A DNA stretch of 64,000 nt, taken from NCBI GenBank assembly GCA_020072845.1, contig JAIQGF010000002.1, positions 62,001-126,000 on the forward strand, in the 5' to 3' direction. The notes beneath the pieces were generated by a model that saw only the letters and a list, made by a program, of their open reading frames with translations, ran no database searches and was not told where the DNA came from. A program made the translations under genes and the position numbers. This document shows positions 25,577 through 33,241 of this stretch, in pieces (position 1 is the stretch's first letter; every line of letters begins with the position of its first letter). Origin of the DNA: Terriglobia bacterium (GTDB lineage: Bacteria; Acidobacteriota; Terriglobia; Terriglobales; Acidobacteriaceae).

Positions 25577-26482
25577 CTACGACGCCACGCTGGCCATCTT
25601 CTGCAGGTCGAGATGCTGCACGATTTTCTCCAGCTTGGCGCGGTTTTCCGGCTTCATGCGCGTCAGCGGCAACCGGTAGTTCTCCTCGATCTTGCCCATC
25701 ATCGCCAGCACCGCCTTCACCGGGATGGGATTCGACTCGATAAAGTTGGCCTGCATCAGCGGCAGGTAGCGGCGATGCAGCGCGCGCGCCTTCTTCCAGT
25801 CGTTGCCGAGGGCGGCGCGCGTCATCTCCGACATCTTGCGGGGGATCTCATTCGATGCCACCGAAATGATGCCCACGCCACCCAGGGAAATCACCGGCAG
25901 CGTGACCGCGTCGTCGCCCGAGAAGACCAGGAATTCTTCCGGCACGGCGTTGCACACCTCGGCAATCTGCGAAATGTTTCCGCTGGCTTCCTTCACGCCG
26001 ATGATGTTCGGAATCTGCGCCAGGCGCGCCAGCGTGGCAGGCTCGAGGTTCGCGCCGGTTCGCCCGGGCACGTTGTACAGGATCAGCGGCTTGTCCACCG
26101 CTTCGGCGATGGCGTGAAAATGCTGGTACTGGCCCTCCTGCGTCGGCTTGTTGTAGTAGGGCGACGCGGTCAGGATCGCGTCCACGCCCGGCAAGGCGGC
26201 GACGGTTTTCGCTTTCTCCACCGCGTCGCTGGTGCAGTTGGAGGTGGCGCCGGCGACGATGGGCACGCGCCCGTGCGCCACCGCAATGGTCACCTCAATC
26301 ACGCGCAGCCACTCCTCGCGCGAGAGCGTGGGCGTTTCGCCGGTGGTGCCGCAGGGGACGAGGAAGTCGATCCCATTTTCGACCTGCCACTCGACCAGGC
26401 CGCGCAGGGCGGGCTCGTCAATGGAACCGTCGGATTGGAAAGGAGTAACGATCGCGGTGCCGCAGCCGTAAATAGGCTTCAT
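25577..26482 (-). CDS. dapA: 4-hydroxy-tetrahydrodipicolinate synthase
   Basis: 301 aa from the ATG at 26482 with AGGAG upstream. It condenses pyruvate and aspartate semialdehyde, the committing step of the diaminopimelate/lysine pathway. Signatures: FLVPCGTTGETPTLSREEW, YYNKPTQEGQYQHF, LYNVPGRTGANLEP (with the catalytic Tyr) and the Schiff-base Lys in IIGVKEASGN. Length is standard. Ancestrally it followed dapB by about 58 nt; a toxin-antitoxin insert now separates the two genes. Confidence 0.96.
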   Translation of the reverse strand: MKPIYGCGTAIVTPFQSDGSIDEPALRGLVEWQVENGIDFLVPCGTTGETPTLSREEWLRVIEVTIAVAHGRVPIVAGATSNCTSDAVEKAKTVAALPGVDAILTASPYYNKPTQEGQYQHFHAIAEAVDKPLILYNVPGRTGANLEPATLARLAQIPNIIGVKEASGNISQIAEVCNAVPEEFLVFSGDDAVTLPVISLGGVGIISVASNEIPRKMSEMTRAALGNDWKKARALHRRYLPLMQANFIESNPIPVKAVLAMMGKIEENYRLPLTRMKPENRAKLEKIVQHLDLQKMASVAS

Positions 26483-26547
26483 AACAGCTCCTGTGAAACG
26501 CTCGCCACAGTCTAAATGTTGGGCCGGTAAACGGGGAACTTTAGCGC

Positions 26548-26571
26548 AATTCGCGGAAAATGTCCTTGAAA
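26548..26571. repeat. 24-bp direct repeat R1 (displaced dapB 3' end)
   Basis: It begins AATTCGCGGAAAATGTCC on the plus strand and is identical to 27283-27306. The TTA at 26541-26543, two codons away, is the old dapB stop (TAA on the minus strand). Its last six bases, TTGAAA, may serve as the -35 of the antitoxin promoter. Confidence 0.9.
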
Positions 26572-26596
26572 ACCGGCAACGCAACAGTGCTACGAT
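26566..26596 (+). promoter_or_regulatory. Toxin-antitoxin promoter, leaderless
   Basis: TTGAAA (26566-26571, inside the direct repeat), a 19-nt spacer and TACGAT (26591-26596), then 6 nt to the antitoxin ATG at 26603. The spacer is slightly long. Confidence 0.4.
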
Positions 26597-26602
26597 AGAA
26601 GT

Positions 26603-26758
26603 ATGGCAAAGAGGAACGTCAGATTTGTTGCTGTGCAGACCGTGAAGAAGCCCGCGACTGTAAAGTTCAAGACCAAGTCAGGTGAGGTAGTCTCTTTCAA
26701 GGCGATCAAGACGTTCCCCAAAAAGCAAGTTGTTCGCTTCCGCGCCAAGAAGAAATAA
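26603..26758 (+). CDS. Small basic putative antitoxin of a PIN toxin
   Basis: 51 aa, MAKRNVRFVAVQTVKKPATV... to ...RFRAKKK. It is very basic (about a third Lys/Arg) with alternating hydrophobic residues that predict three or four beta strands. It does not look like Phd, AbrB, RHH or HTH antitoxins. Its stop overlaps the toxin start by 1 nt (TAATG), the tight coupling expected of an antitoxin-toxin pair, which is the main reason for the call. The gene is short and easily missed. Confidence 0.65.
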   Translation: MAKRNVRFVAVQTVKKPATVKFKTKSGEVVSFKAIKTFPKKQVVRFRAKKK

Positions 26759-27234
26759 TGAAAAGTATTTATCTAGACAGCAACATTTTAATAGCGTACT
26801 ACGCGGTGGATAAGGCGGAAGAAAACAAGAAGAAGATGGTCGAGAGCGCCCTCGCCGTCTTCGCCGAGCTCAAGGATGTTCAGCTTTGTACGTCCATGTG
26901 GGCGATAACCGAGATGGTAAACATTCTGGTTTCAAGAAAGAACATCGATCGCGGCGAGGTCGCGCAAATCGAGAGTCAGCTGGTTAGCGAGAAGCGATTG
27001 CAAAACATCAAGATTCGATTGCTCGAGGTGAGTCCACAAAAAGACTATGATTTTGCGGAATTTTTTTATCACGTGAAACAAGGCATTCTCATGTATCACC
27101 CTGGAGTCGGGGACATAATTCACAGCGTGATCATGAAAAACAACGGTATTACCCAGATTTTGACGTTCGATGAGAAAGATGACTTCAAACAAATCCCGGG
27201 TCTTACCGTGCTCCATCCTAAAAACATTCAGTAA
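26758..27234 (+). CDS. PIN-domain toxin (putative RNase)
   Basis: 158 aa. The PIN acidic centre is complete: YLDSNILIAYY (Asp near residue 7), SMWAITEMVNIL (Glu), GVGDIIHSVIM (Asp) and LTFDEKDDF at the end. Such toxins cleave mRNA, tRNA or rRNA when free of the antitoxin. It is translationally coupled to the small basic gene upstream. AT-rich codon use contrasts with the GC-rich lysine operon around it. A small GC-rich inverted repeat follows at 27252-27269 and may help end the transcript. Confidence 0.88.
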   Translation: MKSIYLDSNILIAYYAVDKAEENKKKMVESALAVFAELKDVQLCTSMWAITEMVNILVSRKNIDRGEVAQIESQLVSEKRLQNIKIRLLEVSPQKDYDFAEFFYHVKQGILMYHPGVGDIIHSVIMKNNGITQILTFDEKDDFKQIPGLTVLHPKNIQ

Positions 27235-27275
27235 CCTGCGTTGCCTTCGGTTAGGCTCGCGCGCGCCTAGCTTCC

Positions 27276-27959
27276 TCAGCCTAATTCGCGGAAAATGTCC
27301 TTGAAATCGTAGAAGCCGTGTTTGCCCGGCAGCCACTCGGCGGCGCGCACCGCACCCTCGGCAAAACCGCGGCGCGACTTGGCATCGTGCGCCAGGGTGA
27401 TGGTGTCGCCCGCCGATTCGAACGTCACCTGGTGCATGCCGACTACCTCGCCCTCGCGTACCGATTCGATGGGCAGCTCGGCGCGTGCGGCGTCACGAAT
27501 GACGTTGCGGATGGCCACCGCGGTTCCCGAGGGCGCGTCCCTCTTGTGCACGTGATGCTTCTCGAGTATGCGGCCCTGGTAGCCGTAGCGCAAGGCCGGT
27601 GAGGCGGCCTGCGCGATGTCGAAAAACAGGTTGACGCCGATGGAGAAATTTGCGGCATACACGAATGCGATGCCGCTGTGCTCCACCAGGAGCTTGAAGT
27701 GGGGGATTTCGCCGTACCACCCGGTAGTGCCAACCACCATGTTGACGCGTGCCTCAATGCAGGCGGCGATGTTCTGCACCACGGCTTGCGGCGTGGTGAA
27801 GTCCACCACGACGTCAATGTCGGCCAGGTTCGCCGGAGTCAGCCGGCGCGCGTTGGAATTCTCCATGCTGCCGAAGGCCAGCACGGTGTGCTTGCGCTCC
27901 CGCGCCACTTCCGCGACGAGAGAGCCGGTCTTTCCGCGTCCTAGTACAAGCAAGTTCAT
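27276..27959 (-). CDS. dapB: 4-hydroxy-tetrahydrodipicolinate reductase
   Basis: 227 aa. It reduces dihydrodipicolinate with NAD(P)H in lysine biosynthesis. The N-terminal Rossmann motif is unusual, MNLLVLGRGKTGSLVAEVA (GxGxxG-like but shortened), so the protein is shorter than the ~270-aa E. coli enzyme. Catalytic segments are normal: VVGTTGWYG, NFSIGVNLFF and EKHHVHKRDAPSGTA (His and Lys). The C-terminus FKDIFREL-Gly was created by an insertion; the ancestral end (FREL-Arg-stop) survives 735 bp away. Only the last residue changed, so the enzyme should be active. Confidence 0.95.
   Translation of the reverse strand: MNLLVLGRGKTGSLVAEVARERKHTVLAFGSMENSNARRLTPANLADIDVVVDFTTPQAVVQNIAACIEARVNMVVGTTGWYGEIPHFKLLVEHSGIAFVYAANFSIGVNLFFDIAQAASPALRYGYQGRILEKHHVHKRDAPSGTAVAIRNVIRDAARAELPIESVREGEVVGMHQVTFESAGDTITLAHDAKSRRGFAEGAVRAAEWLPGKHGFYDFKDIFRELG
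27283..27306. repeat. 24-bp direct repeat R2 (current dapB 3' end)
   Basis: Identical to 26548-26571. It codes the last eight residues before the terminal Gly of DapB in the present gene. Confidence 0.9.
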
Positions 27960-28026
27960 GTGTGCGTCCTGTGCGACTATCGCATTGCGGTTTGCACACG
28001 CGAGGGCGCGTGTGCCACGCGTGTTC

Positions 28027-29406
28027 TTAATCGCGCGCGAAAACTTCCGGGTCCGGGTCGGCGAAGAAAACGCCGTGCAGGCGCCGCACCGCCTCGGGCA
28101 CGTCGCTTTCGTCGATCACGAAGGTGATGTTGATCTCCGACGCGCCCTGCGAAATCATGCGCACGTTGATGTCGCCCAGCGCGCTGAAAACCTTGGCCGC
28201 CACTCCCGCGGTCTCGCGAATGGCCTCGCCCACCAGGCAGACGATGGCGTTGCGCCCGGAATATTTCACGTCCGCCAGCGTCTCCAGATCGGCCGCAATC
28301 GCCGGAATCGCCTCGTTGGAATCCACCGTGAGAGAGACGCTGACTTCCGAGGTCGCCACCACGTCCACGGCGCAGCGGTGACGGTCAAAGACGTCGAAGA
28401 TGGATTTGAGAAATCCGTGCGCGCCCAGCATGCGCGCAGCCACCACGTCCACGATGGTGATCCGTTTCTTGGCGGCGATCGCCTTGAACGCGTTGCGGCA
28501 ATGCGGCGCGCGCGCCGTGATGGTGGTGCCTTCGTTTTGCGGGTTGCGCGAATTCAACACCAGCACCGGGATGTTCTTCTGGATGGCCGGCAGCAGCGTG
28601 GCCGGATGCAGTACTTTGGCGCCGAAGTACGCCAGCTCCGCCGCCTCTTCAAAGCCGATGGACTTGATGCGCAGCGCCTCCGGACAGAGGTTCGGGTCGG
28701 TGGTCATCATGCCGTCCACATCGGTCCAGATTTCGATGCGCTCGGCATCCAGCGCCGCGCCCACAATCGCCGCGGAAAAATCCGACCCGCCGCGGCCGAT
28801 GGTCGTCGTCACTCCCTCGCGCGTGGCGGCGATGAACCCGCCCATCACGGGCACGCGTTTCTTTTCCAGCAGCGGACGCAGCCGGGCGCGCAGGTTGTCG
28901 TGCGTGTCGTCCATGTGGGGAGCGGCCCGGGTGTAGTTGGTGTCGGTGACGATGCACTCGCGCGAGTCCACTAGCACCGCGCTGAGCCCGCGCGCGCGAA
29001 ACGCCGCCGTCACCAGCTTGCTGGAGAGCCGCTCGCCGAAGGAGAGAACGTTGTCAGTGGTGCGCGGCGTGAGTTCGCCGACGGCAGCAATGCCGCGCAG
29101 CAGCTCGTCGAGGGCATCGAAGTCGGCCTCGAGTTCGCCGTGGAGTTCTCCAAAGACCGCGGTTCCCAGCAACTCCGAGGCCGCGTTGTAGTGGCGCTCG
29201 CGCACCGCGCGCGAAAGCTGCAAGGCGCTATCGCGGTCGCCCGATCCCGCCGCCCGCCCCATGGCCACCAACTGGTCGGTGACCTTCGCCATGGCGCTGA
29301 CCACCACCACCGGGTCGCGGGTCAGGCGGTGGCAGACGATCTGCGCCGCGCGATCGATCGCGGCCGCGTCCTCCACCGAGGTGCCGCCGAATTTCATCAC
29401 GATCAT
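28027..29406 (-). CDS. lysC: Aspartate kinase
   Basis: 459 aa from the ATG at 29406. It phosphorylates aspartate, the first step to lysine, threonine and methionine. The kinase domain opens with IVMKFGGTSVED and has TTTIGRGGSDFSAAIVGAALDAERIEIWTDVDG. Two C-terminal ACT domains (about 310-459: KKRITIVDVVAARMLGAHGFLKSIFDVF and FSALGDINVRMISQGASEINITFVI) are where lysine or threonine feedback would act. It sits between asd and dapB on the same strand (67 nt to dapB). The long-type layout is a monofunctional LysC-class enzyme. Confidence 0.95.
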   Translation of the reverse strand: MIVMKFGGTSVEDAAAIDRAAQIVCHRLTRDPVVVVSAMAKVTDQLVAMGRAAGSGDRDSALQLSRAVRERHYNAASELLGTAVFGELHGELEADFDALDELLRGIAAVGELTPRTTDNVLSFGERLSSKLVTAAFRARGLSAVLVDSRECIVTDTNYTRAAPHMDDTHDNLRARLRPLLEKKRVPVMGGFIAATREGVTTTIGRGGSDFSAAIVGAALDAERIEIWTDVDGMMTTDPNLCPEALRIKSIGFEEAAELAYFGAKVLHPATLLPAIQKNIPVLVLNSRNPQNEGTTITARAPHCRNAFKAIAAKKRITIVDVVAARMLGAHGFLKSIFDVFDRHRCAVDVVATSEVSVSLTVDSNEAIPAIAADLETLADVKYSGRNAIVCLVGEAIRETAGVAAKVFSALGDINVRMISQGASEINITFVIDESDVPEAVRRLHGVFFADPDPEVFARD

Positions 29407-29426
29407 CGGCGGCCCCCGCGGGTTAG

Positions 29427-29542
29427 CCACAGAGGACACAGAGGACACAAAGGAACGGCAGCATGATTCCATTGCATGCGTTGGCGTCCTTTGTCGAACT
29501 GCTTCACTCCAATTTCCTCAGCGTTCTCTGTGTCCTCTGTGG
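29427..29542. repeat. 17-bp inverted repeat in the asd-lysC gap
   Basis: CCACAGAGGACACAGAG (29427-29443) is the exact reverse complement of 29526-29542, with 82 nt between. The motif CTCTGTGTCCTCTGTGG recurs in decayed form at about 52212-52228, 56160-56185 and 56280-56297, so it is a dispersed intergenic repeat. Confidence 0.75.
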
Positions 29543-29559
29543 TGAAAAGCCCTTGGCAG

Positions 29560-30615
29560 CTAATTTCCGAGGTATCCCTGCGCCTTCAGCAGTTCGGCAT
29601 TGAGCAGGGCCGCGCCAGCCGCGCCGCGGATCGTATTGTGCGACAGCACGGTGAACTTCCAGTCGAGCACGCCGCAGGGGCGCAGGCGTCCGACGCTCAC
29701 CGACATGCCCGCGCCTCGGTCCACGTCGAAGCGGGGCTGGGGATGGTCGGGCGCGGGGTCGTAAATCACCGGCTGCTCGGGCGCGTTCGGCAGCCGCAAT
29801 TCCTGCGGGACGGCGCGGAAACTGCGCCACGCTTCGATCATCTGTTCCGCCCGCGCCGCCTTTTTCAATTTCACCGACACCGATTCGATATGCCCGTCCT
29901 CCACCGCCACCCGGTTGCACTGCGCGCTCATGGCGAACTCGGCGGGAAGGATGCGCGTGGCCTGGGCGCGCCCCAGCAGTTTGCGCGTCTCCTCCACCAT
30001 CTTTTCTTCTTCCTTGGCGATGTAGGGGATGACGTTGCCGAGAATATCGAGCGAGGCCACGCCGGGATAGCCTGCGCCGCTGACCGCCTGCATGGTGACG
30101 ACCATCACCTTCTCCAGGCCAAAGCGCTGTTCCAGCGGCGCCAGCGCCATCACCAGGCCGATGGCGGAGCAATTCGGGTTGGTCACGACAAAGCCACCGC
30201 TGTCCTGCCGCCAGCGCTGCGCGTGCACCAGCTTGACGTGCTCCGCGTTGACTTCCGGCACCACCAGCGGGACGTCTTCCTGCATGCGCAACGCGCTGGA
30301 ATTGGTAATCACCGCGCAGCCGTTGGCGGCAAAGCGCGGCTCCAAGTCGCGCGCGATGTCGGCGTCCAGCGCGGCAAAAATCACGCGCGGCGCTCCTTCG
30401 GGCACCGCCGGCGAGACCTGCATCTTCGCCACGCGCGCCGGAATCGGTGTACGCAGCCGCCAGCGCACGGCTTCTTCGTAGGGCAGTCCCGAGGACCGGT
30501 CCGACGCCGCCAGCCACGCCGGCTCGAACCAGGGGTGGTGCTCCAGCAGTTGCAGAAACCGCTGTCCGACCACTCCCGTCGCGCCCAGAATTCCAACCGG
30601 GATTTTCGATGGCAT
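29560..30615 (-). CDS. asd: Aspartate-semialdehyde dehydrogenase
   Basis: 351 aa from the ATG at 30615 (MPSKIPVGILGATGVVGQRFL). It reduces aspartyl phosphate to the semialdehyde. NADP-binding GATGVVGQ is at residues 11-18, the catalytic Cys is in VVTNPNCSAIGLVMALAPL, and the His-containing segment follows in the C-terminal half. The 'archaeal/fungal' long variety (with EEEKMVEETRKLLG and SAQCNRVAVEDGH) is typical for this phylum. It heads the asd-lysC-dapB-dapA set. Confidence 0.94.
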   Translation of the reverse strand: MPSKIPVGILGATGVVGQRFLQLLEHHPWFEPAWLAASDRSSGLPYEEAVRWRLRTPIPARVAKMQVSPAVPEGAPRVIFAALDADIARDLEPRFAANGCAVITNSSALRMQEDVPLVVPEVNAEHVKLVHAQRWRQDSGGFVVTNPNCSAIGLVMALAPLEQRFGLEKVMVVTMQAVSGAGYPGVASLDILGNVIPYIAKEEEKMVEETRKLLGRAQATRILPAEFAMSAQCNRVAVEDGHIESVSVKLKKAARAEQMIEAWRSFRAVPQELRLPNAPEQPVIYDPAPDHPQPRFDVDRGAGMSVSVGRLRPCGVLDWKFTVLSHNTIRGAAGAALLNAELLKAQGYLGN

Positions 30616-30771
30616 GGTTCGCAGCCCTCTTCCGGTCATCGCGGGCCGGGGACGGCCCACACCAGCGCTCAACTTCCGGAACGGATATTCCGGATTTTAC
30701 ACGAATTGCACTTGCGGCTCGTTTCCCGCCGCGCGGTGGTATGCTCCGCTGTTCCGCGGCAGGAGGACGAC

Positions 30772-31788
30772 ATGCCCGAGCTACGCCAGAACCGCTTCAC
30801 CAAGGAGTGGGTCATCATGGCGACGGAGCGCGCCAAGCGTCCGGAGGAACTCCGTGTGCAGCGCGAACCCCGGCCGCCGCTGCCCCACTACTCGGAAACG
30901 TGCCCGTTCTGTCCCGGCAACGAGCGCCTGGCGCCGCCCGCGGTGATGGCGTTTCCGTCGAATGAAAACTGGCAAGTGCGCGTCGTCCCCAACAAGTTTG
31001 CCGCCCTCTCCCGCGAAGGCCCGCTGACGCGCACCATCGAGCGCTCCCGCCGCAGCCTCAACGGCATCGGCATTCACGACGTGATCGTCGAAACTCCCGA
31101 CCACGCTCTCACCACGGCGCTTTTGCCGGTGGAGCAGGTCGCGGAAGTCCTGCGCTGCTACCGGCAGCGCTTCACCGAGGTCAGCGCCGACCCGCGCATT
31201 GCCCACATCACCATTTTCAAGAACCACGGCGTTGCCGCCGGCACCAGCCTGGAGCATCCGCACGCGCAGCTCATCGGCACTCCGGTCATCTCCTCGCAGG
31301 TGCGCAGCCGCGTCTATGAAGCGCTGCGCCACTACGACGAGTTCGGCGAATGTATTTTCTGTGAAGCTCTGAAGGAGGACCTGGAAGAGCCGGCGCGCGT
31401 CGTTGTGGCCAGCGAATTGTTTGTCGCGGTCGAGCCATTCGCCTCGAACTCGCCGTTTGCCACCTACATCTACCCGCGGCGGCACATGGCCAGTTTCGGC
31501 GACATCAATCCCGCCGAAATCATTGATCTGGCAGCCGTGCTGAAGTCCCTACTCGCGAAATTGTACGTGGGACTGCAAAACCCCGATTTCAATTACGCCA
31601 TCCGCACCGCACCCCACGAGAATGCCGGCGTCATCTACTATCACTGGTACATCAGCGTCATTCCCCGCCTGACGCGGATTGCCGGATTCGAGCTCGGCTC
31701 CGGCATGTTCATCAACACCGTGCTGCCGGAGGCCGCCGCCGAGTTCCTGCGCAATGTCAAGGTGGATACCGTCGCCGCGGCCGGCTGA
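30772..31788 (+). CDS. galT: Galactose-1-phosphate uridylyltransferase
   Basis: 338 aa from the ATG at 30772 with AGGAGG upstream; a frame open back to 29476 is antisense to asd and rejected. It exchanges UMP between UDP-glucose and galactose-1-phosphate (or acts on related sugar phosphates). Zinc ligands CPFCPGNE are near residue 44. The histidine-triad active site LEHPHAQLIG carries the HPHxQ nucleophile. A second zinc/iron-type segment is GECIFCEAL. The end of the protein has VIYYHWYISVIPRL. It is divergent from asd, sharing a ~155-bp intergenic region. Confidence 0.93.
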   Translation: MPELRQNRFTKEWVIMATERAKRPEELRVQREPRPPLPHYSETCPFCPGNERLAPPAVMAFPSNENWQVRVVPNKFAALSREGPLTRTIERSRRSLNGIGIHDVIVETPDHALTTALLPVEQVAEVLRCYRQRFTEVSADPRIAHITIFKNHGVAAGTSLEHPHAQLIGTPVISSQVRSRVYEALRHYDEFGECIFCEALKEDLEEPARVVVASELFVAVEPFASNSPFATYIYPRRHMASFGDINPAEIIDLAAVLKSLLAKLYVGLQNPDFNYAIRTAPHENAGVIYYHWYISVIPRLTRIAGFELGSGMFINTVLPEAAAEFLRNVKVDTVAAAG

Positions 31789-31848
31789 CGGCACAATGCC
31801 TGAAGGTTGAAGCCGGAAGCCTAAAGCCCAAGGCCAAAAGGCTGCAGC

Positions 31849-32601
31849 CTAGTCCCTGACGACTTCAATCGCATCGGCTGCGATGTACACGCGGATCAGC
31901 TTGTACTCCTCGTCCAACCACAAGCCCCAATCCAGGCCGTCGCTCTGCAGGTTGAAGCGGCTGAGTTCGCGCTTCTGCCCATGGACGTTGACCGTCTCGC
32001 GCCCGACGTACTCGATGTGCACCAGCATGGAGGTGCGCTGCCGCGGGACCAGCGCGCCGAATTGTGCGCGCGGCAGCTTGCAGCCGCCGGTGCCCGGATC
32101 GGGCCGGCAGTTTCCCGCCAGGTAACGCCACGCCAGCACTTCGCGTTGCGAGAAGAAGTAATCGTCCAGGATCACGGTGGACGGCGGCAGGATGTAGGGC
32201 TGGTCGACCGGCTTGTCCGACGGCCCGGTGTTGATGTGCTGAATCAGGAACTGGTCCTGCGGCTCGACCACCGACGACGCCTTCCCCGGGCTCGACTCGT
32301 TCCAGGTGTAGCGCCGCAGGTCGCCATTGGCGGCGATCACCAACTCCGCGGTCTGTACCGCATGGCTGGCGTCGCCAACCGTCTTGAACTCCGATTTGAC
32401 GACGCTCGAGTCCGGCATCTGCTCAATCTGGAAGGTTTCGGTGGCGACGCGCTTGCCGCTGACAAACACGCCGAACGAACCCGAGTCCACCATTTTTCCC
32501 ACCGGCGCGGCTGGCTTCTTGTCCGCCGCAAAACCAGGCACAGCGACCGCCATGATGAACAGCAGCGCCAACCTTCGTGCCAACCTTCGTGCCAACCTCA
32601 T
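31849..32601 (-). CDS. Exported protein of unknown function
   Basis: 250 aa. An Arg-rich start with a repeated LARR unit (MRLARRLARRLALLFIMAVAVPGFAA) is a signal peptide; the DNA there has a direct repeat that duplicated CCAACCTTCGTG. The mature part is beta-rich and ends in 'LDWGLWLDEEYKLIRVYIAADAIEVVRD', which looks like acidobacterial proteins with a DUF-type lipid- or substrate-binding beta barrel; no name is certain. Two cysteines (NCRPDPGTGGCKL) may form a disulphide. It is 19 nt downstream of aroK on the same strand. Confidence 0.65.
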   Translation of the reverse strand: MRLARRLARRLALLFIMAVAVPGFAADKKPAAPVGKMVDSGSFGVFVSGKRVATETFQIEQMPDSSVVKSEFKTVGDASHAVQTAELVIAANGDLRRYTWNESSPGKASSVVEPQDQFLIQHINTGPSDKPVDQPYILPPSTVILDDYFFSQREVLAWRYLAGNCRPDPGTGGCKLPRAQFGALVPRQRTSMLVHIEYVGRETVNVHGQKRELSRFNLQSDGLDWGLWLDEEYKLIRVYIAADAIEVVRD

Positions 32602-32620
32602 CCGCTCCCCCGCTCAATGC

Positions 32621-33205
32621 CTAGCGCGTAAAACCTAGAACCTCTTCCACAACCTGCTCCGGGGTTTTTCCGCCGGTATCGACACGCATCTCTGCTGCCA
32701 TGTAAGCGCTGCGCCGCGCTTCGTACAATTGGCGAAATAGGTTCTCGTCGCAGGCCAGAGGGCGGCCGTCCGTTGGGCTGCAACGCCGATAAAGTTCTTC
32801 CACGGGCGCGTCGAGAAAGACAGAGGTCCAGCCATATTGGCGCAATATCGCGGCGTTGTCAGGTTGAACGAACGCACCTCCGCCGATGGCAAGGACGGCT
32901 CCGGCCTTTCCACGCCAGGACAGCACGCGCTCGGGTTCCGGACCGTCGAGCGACGTTATCAATGAATGCAAGGTCGAACGTTCGAGCTCGCGGAAGCCAA
33001 CTTCGCCGGATTCCTCGAAGATTTCAGGAATTGTGCGCCCGTCGGCGTCGACAATTTCATCGTCCAGATCGACAAAGATGCAGTGCAGTTTTTTTGCGAG
33101 CAACTTCCCGACAGTCGTTTTTCCCGCGCCCATGAATCCTACGAGCACAATGCGTCCGCCCGATCTCGATTTCGTCCGTTGTTCCCGCACTCCGACCATA
33201 CGCAC
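32621..33205 (-). CDS. aroK: Shikimate kinase
   Basis: 194 aa. It phosphorylates shikimate at O3 in chorismate synthesis. The Walker A motif IVLVGFMGAGKTTVGKLLA starts near residue 19, DLDDEI holds the Mg/shikimate Asp residues, LAIGGGAF carries the Gly-rich shikimate site, and the lid region is CSPTDGRPL with the Arg. The N-terminal ~17 residues are extra, and a start at a later codon is possible. It is followed by the exported-protein gene on the same strand. Confidence 0.94.
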   Translation of the reverse strand: MRMVGVREQRTKSRSGGRIVLVGFMGAGKTTVGKLLAKKLHCIFVDLDDEIVDADGRTIPEIFEESGEVGFRELERSTLHSLITSLDGPEPERVLSWRGKAGAVLAIGGGAFVQPDNAAILRQYGWTSVFLDAPVEELYRRCSPTDGRPLACDENLFRQLYEARRSAYMAAEMRVDTGGKTPEQVVEEVLGFTR

Positions 33206-33241
33206 GCACCCGCTAGACGATAGCTACCAGCTAATTGCCGA

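Larger units (their letters stand above)
26548..27306. mobile_element. 0.7-kb toxin-antitoxin insert at the dapB 3' end
   Basis: The segment is bounded by a perfect 24-bp direct repeat (26548-26571 and 27283-27306) derived from the end of dapB. The inner copy at 26548-26571, read on the minus strand, still encodes FKDIFREL and continues to Arg and a TAA stop, which is the ancestral dapB terminus. The insert replaced only the last codon and stop of dapB (now Gly-TGA). It holds just a promoter, a 51-aa antitoxin and a PIN toxin, AT-rich relative to the operon and on the opposite strand. There is no integrase or transposase. Confidence 0.8.

Noticed and set aside
29476-30771. 430-codon extension upstream of galT
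   Set aside because: Antisense to asd; composition is not protein-like. GalT similarity begins at the ATG at 30772, which has a strong ribosome site.
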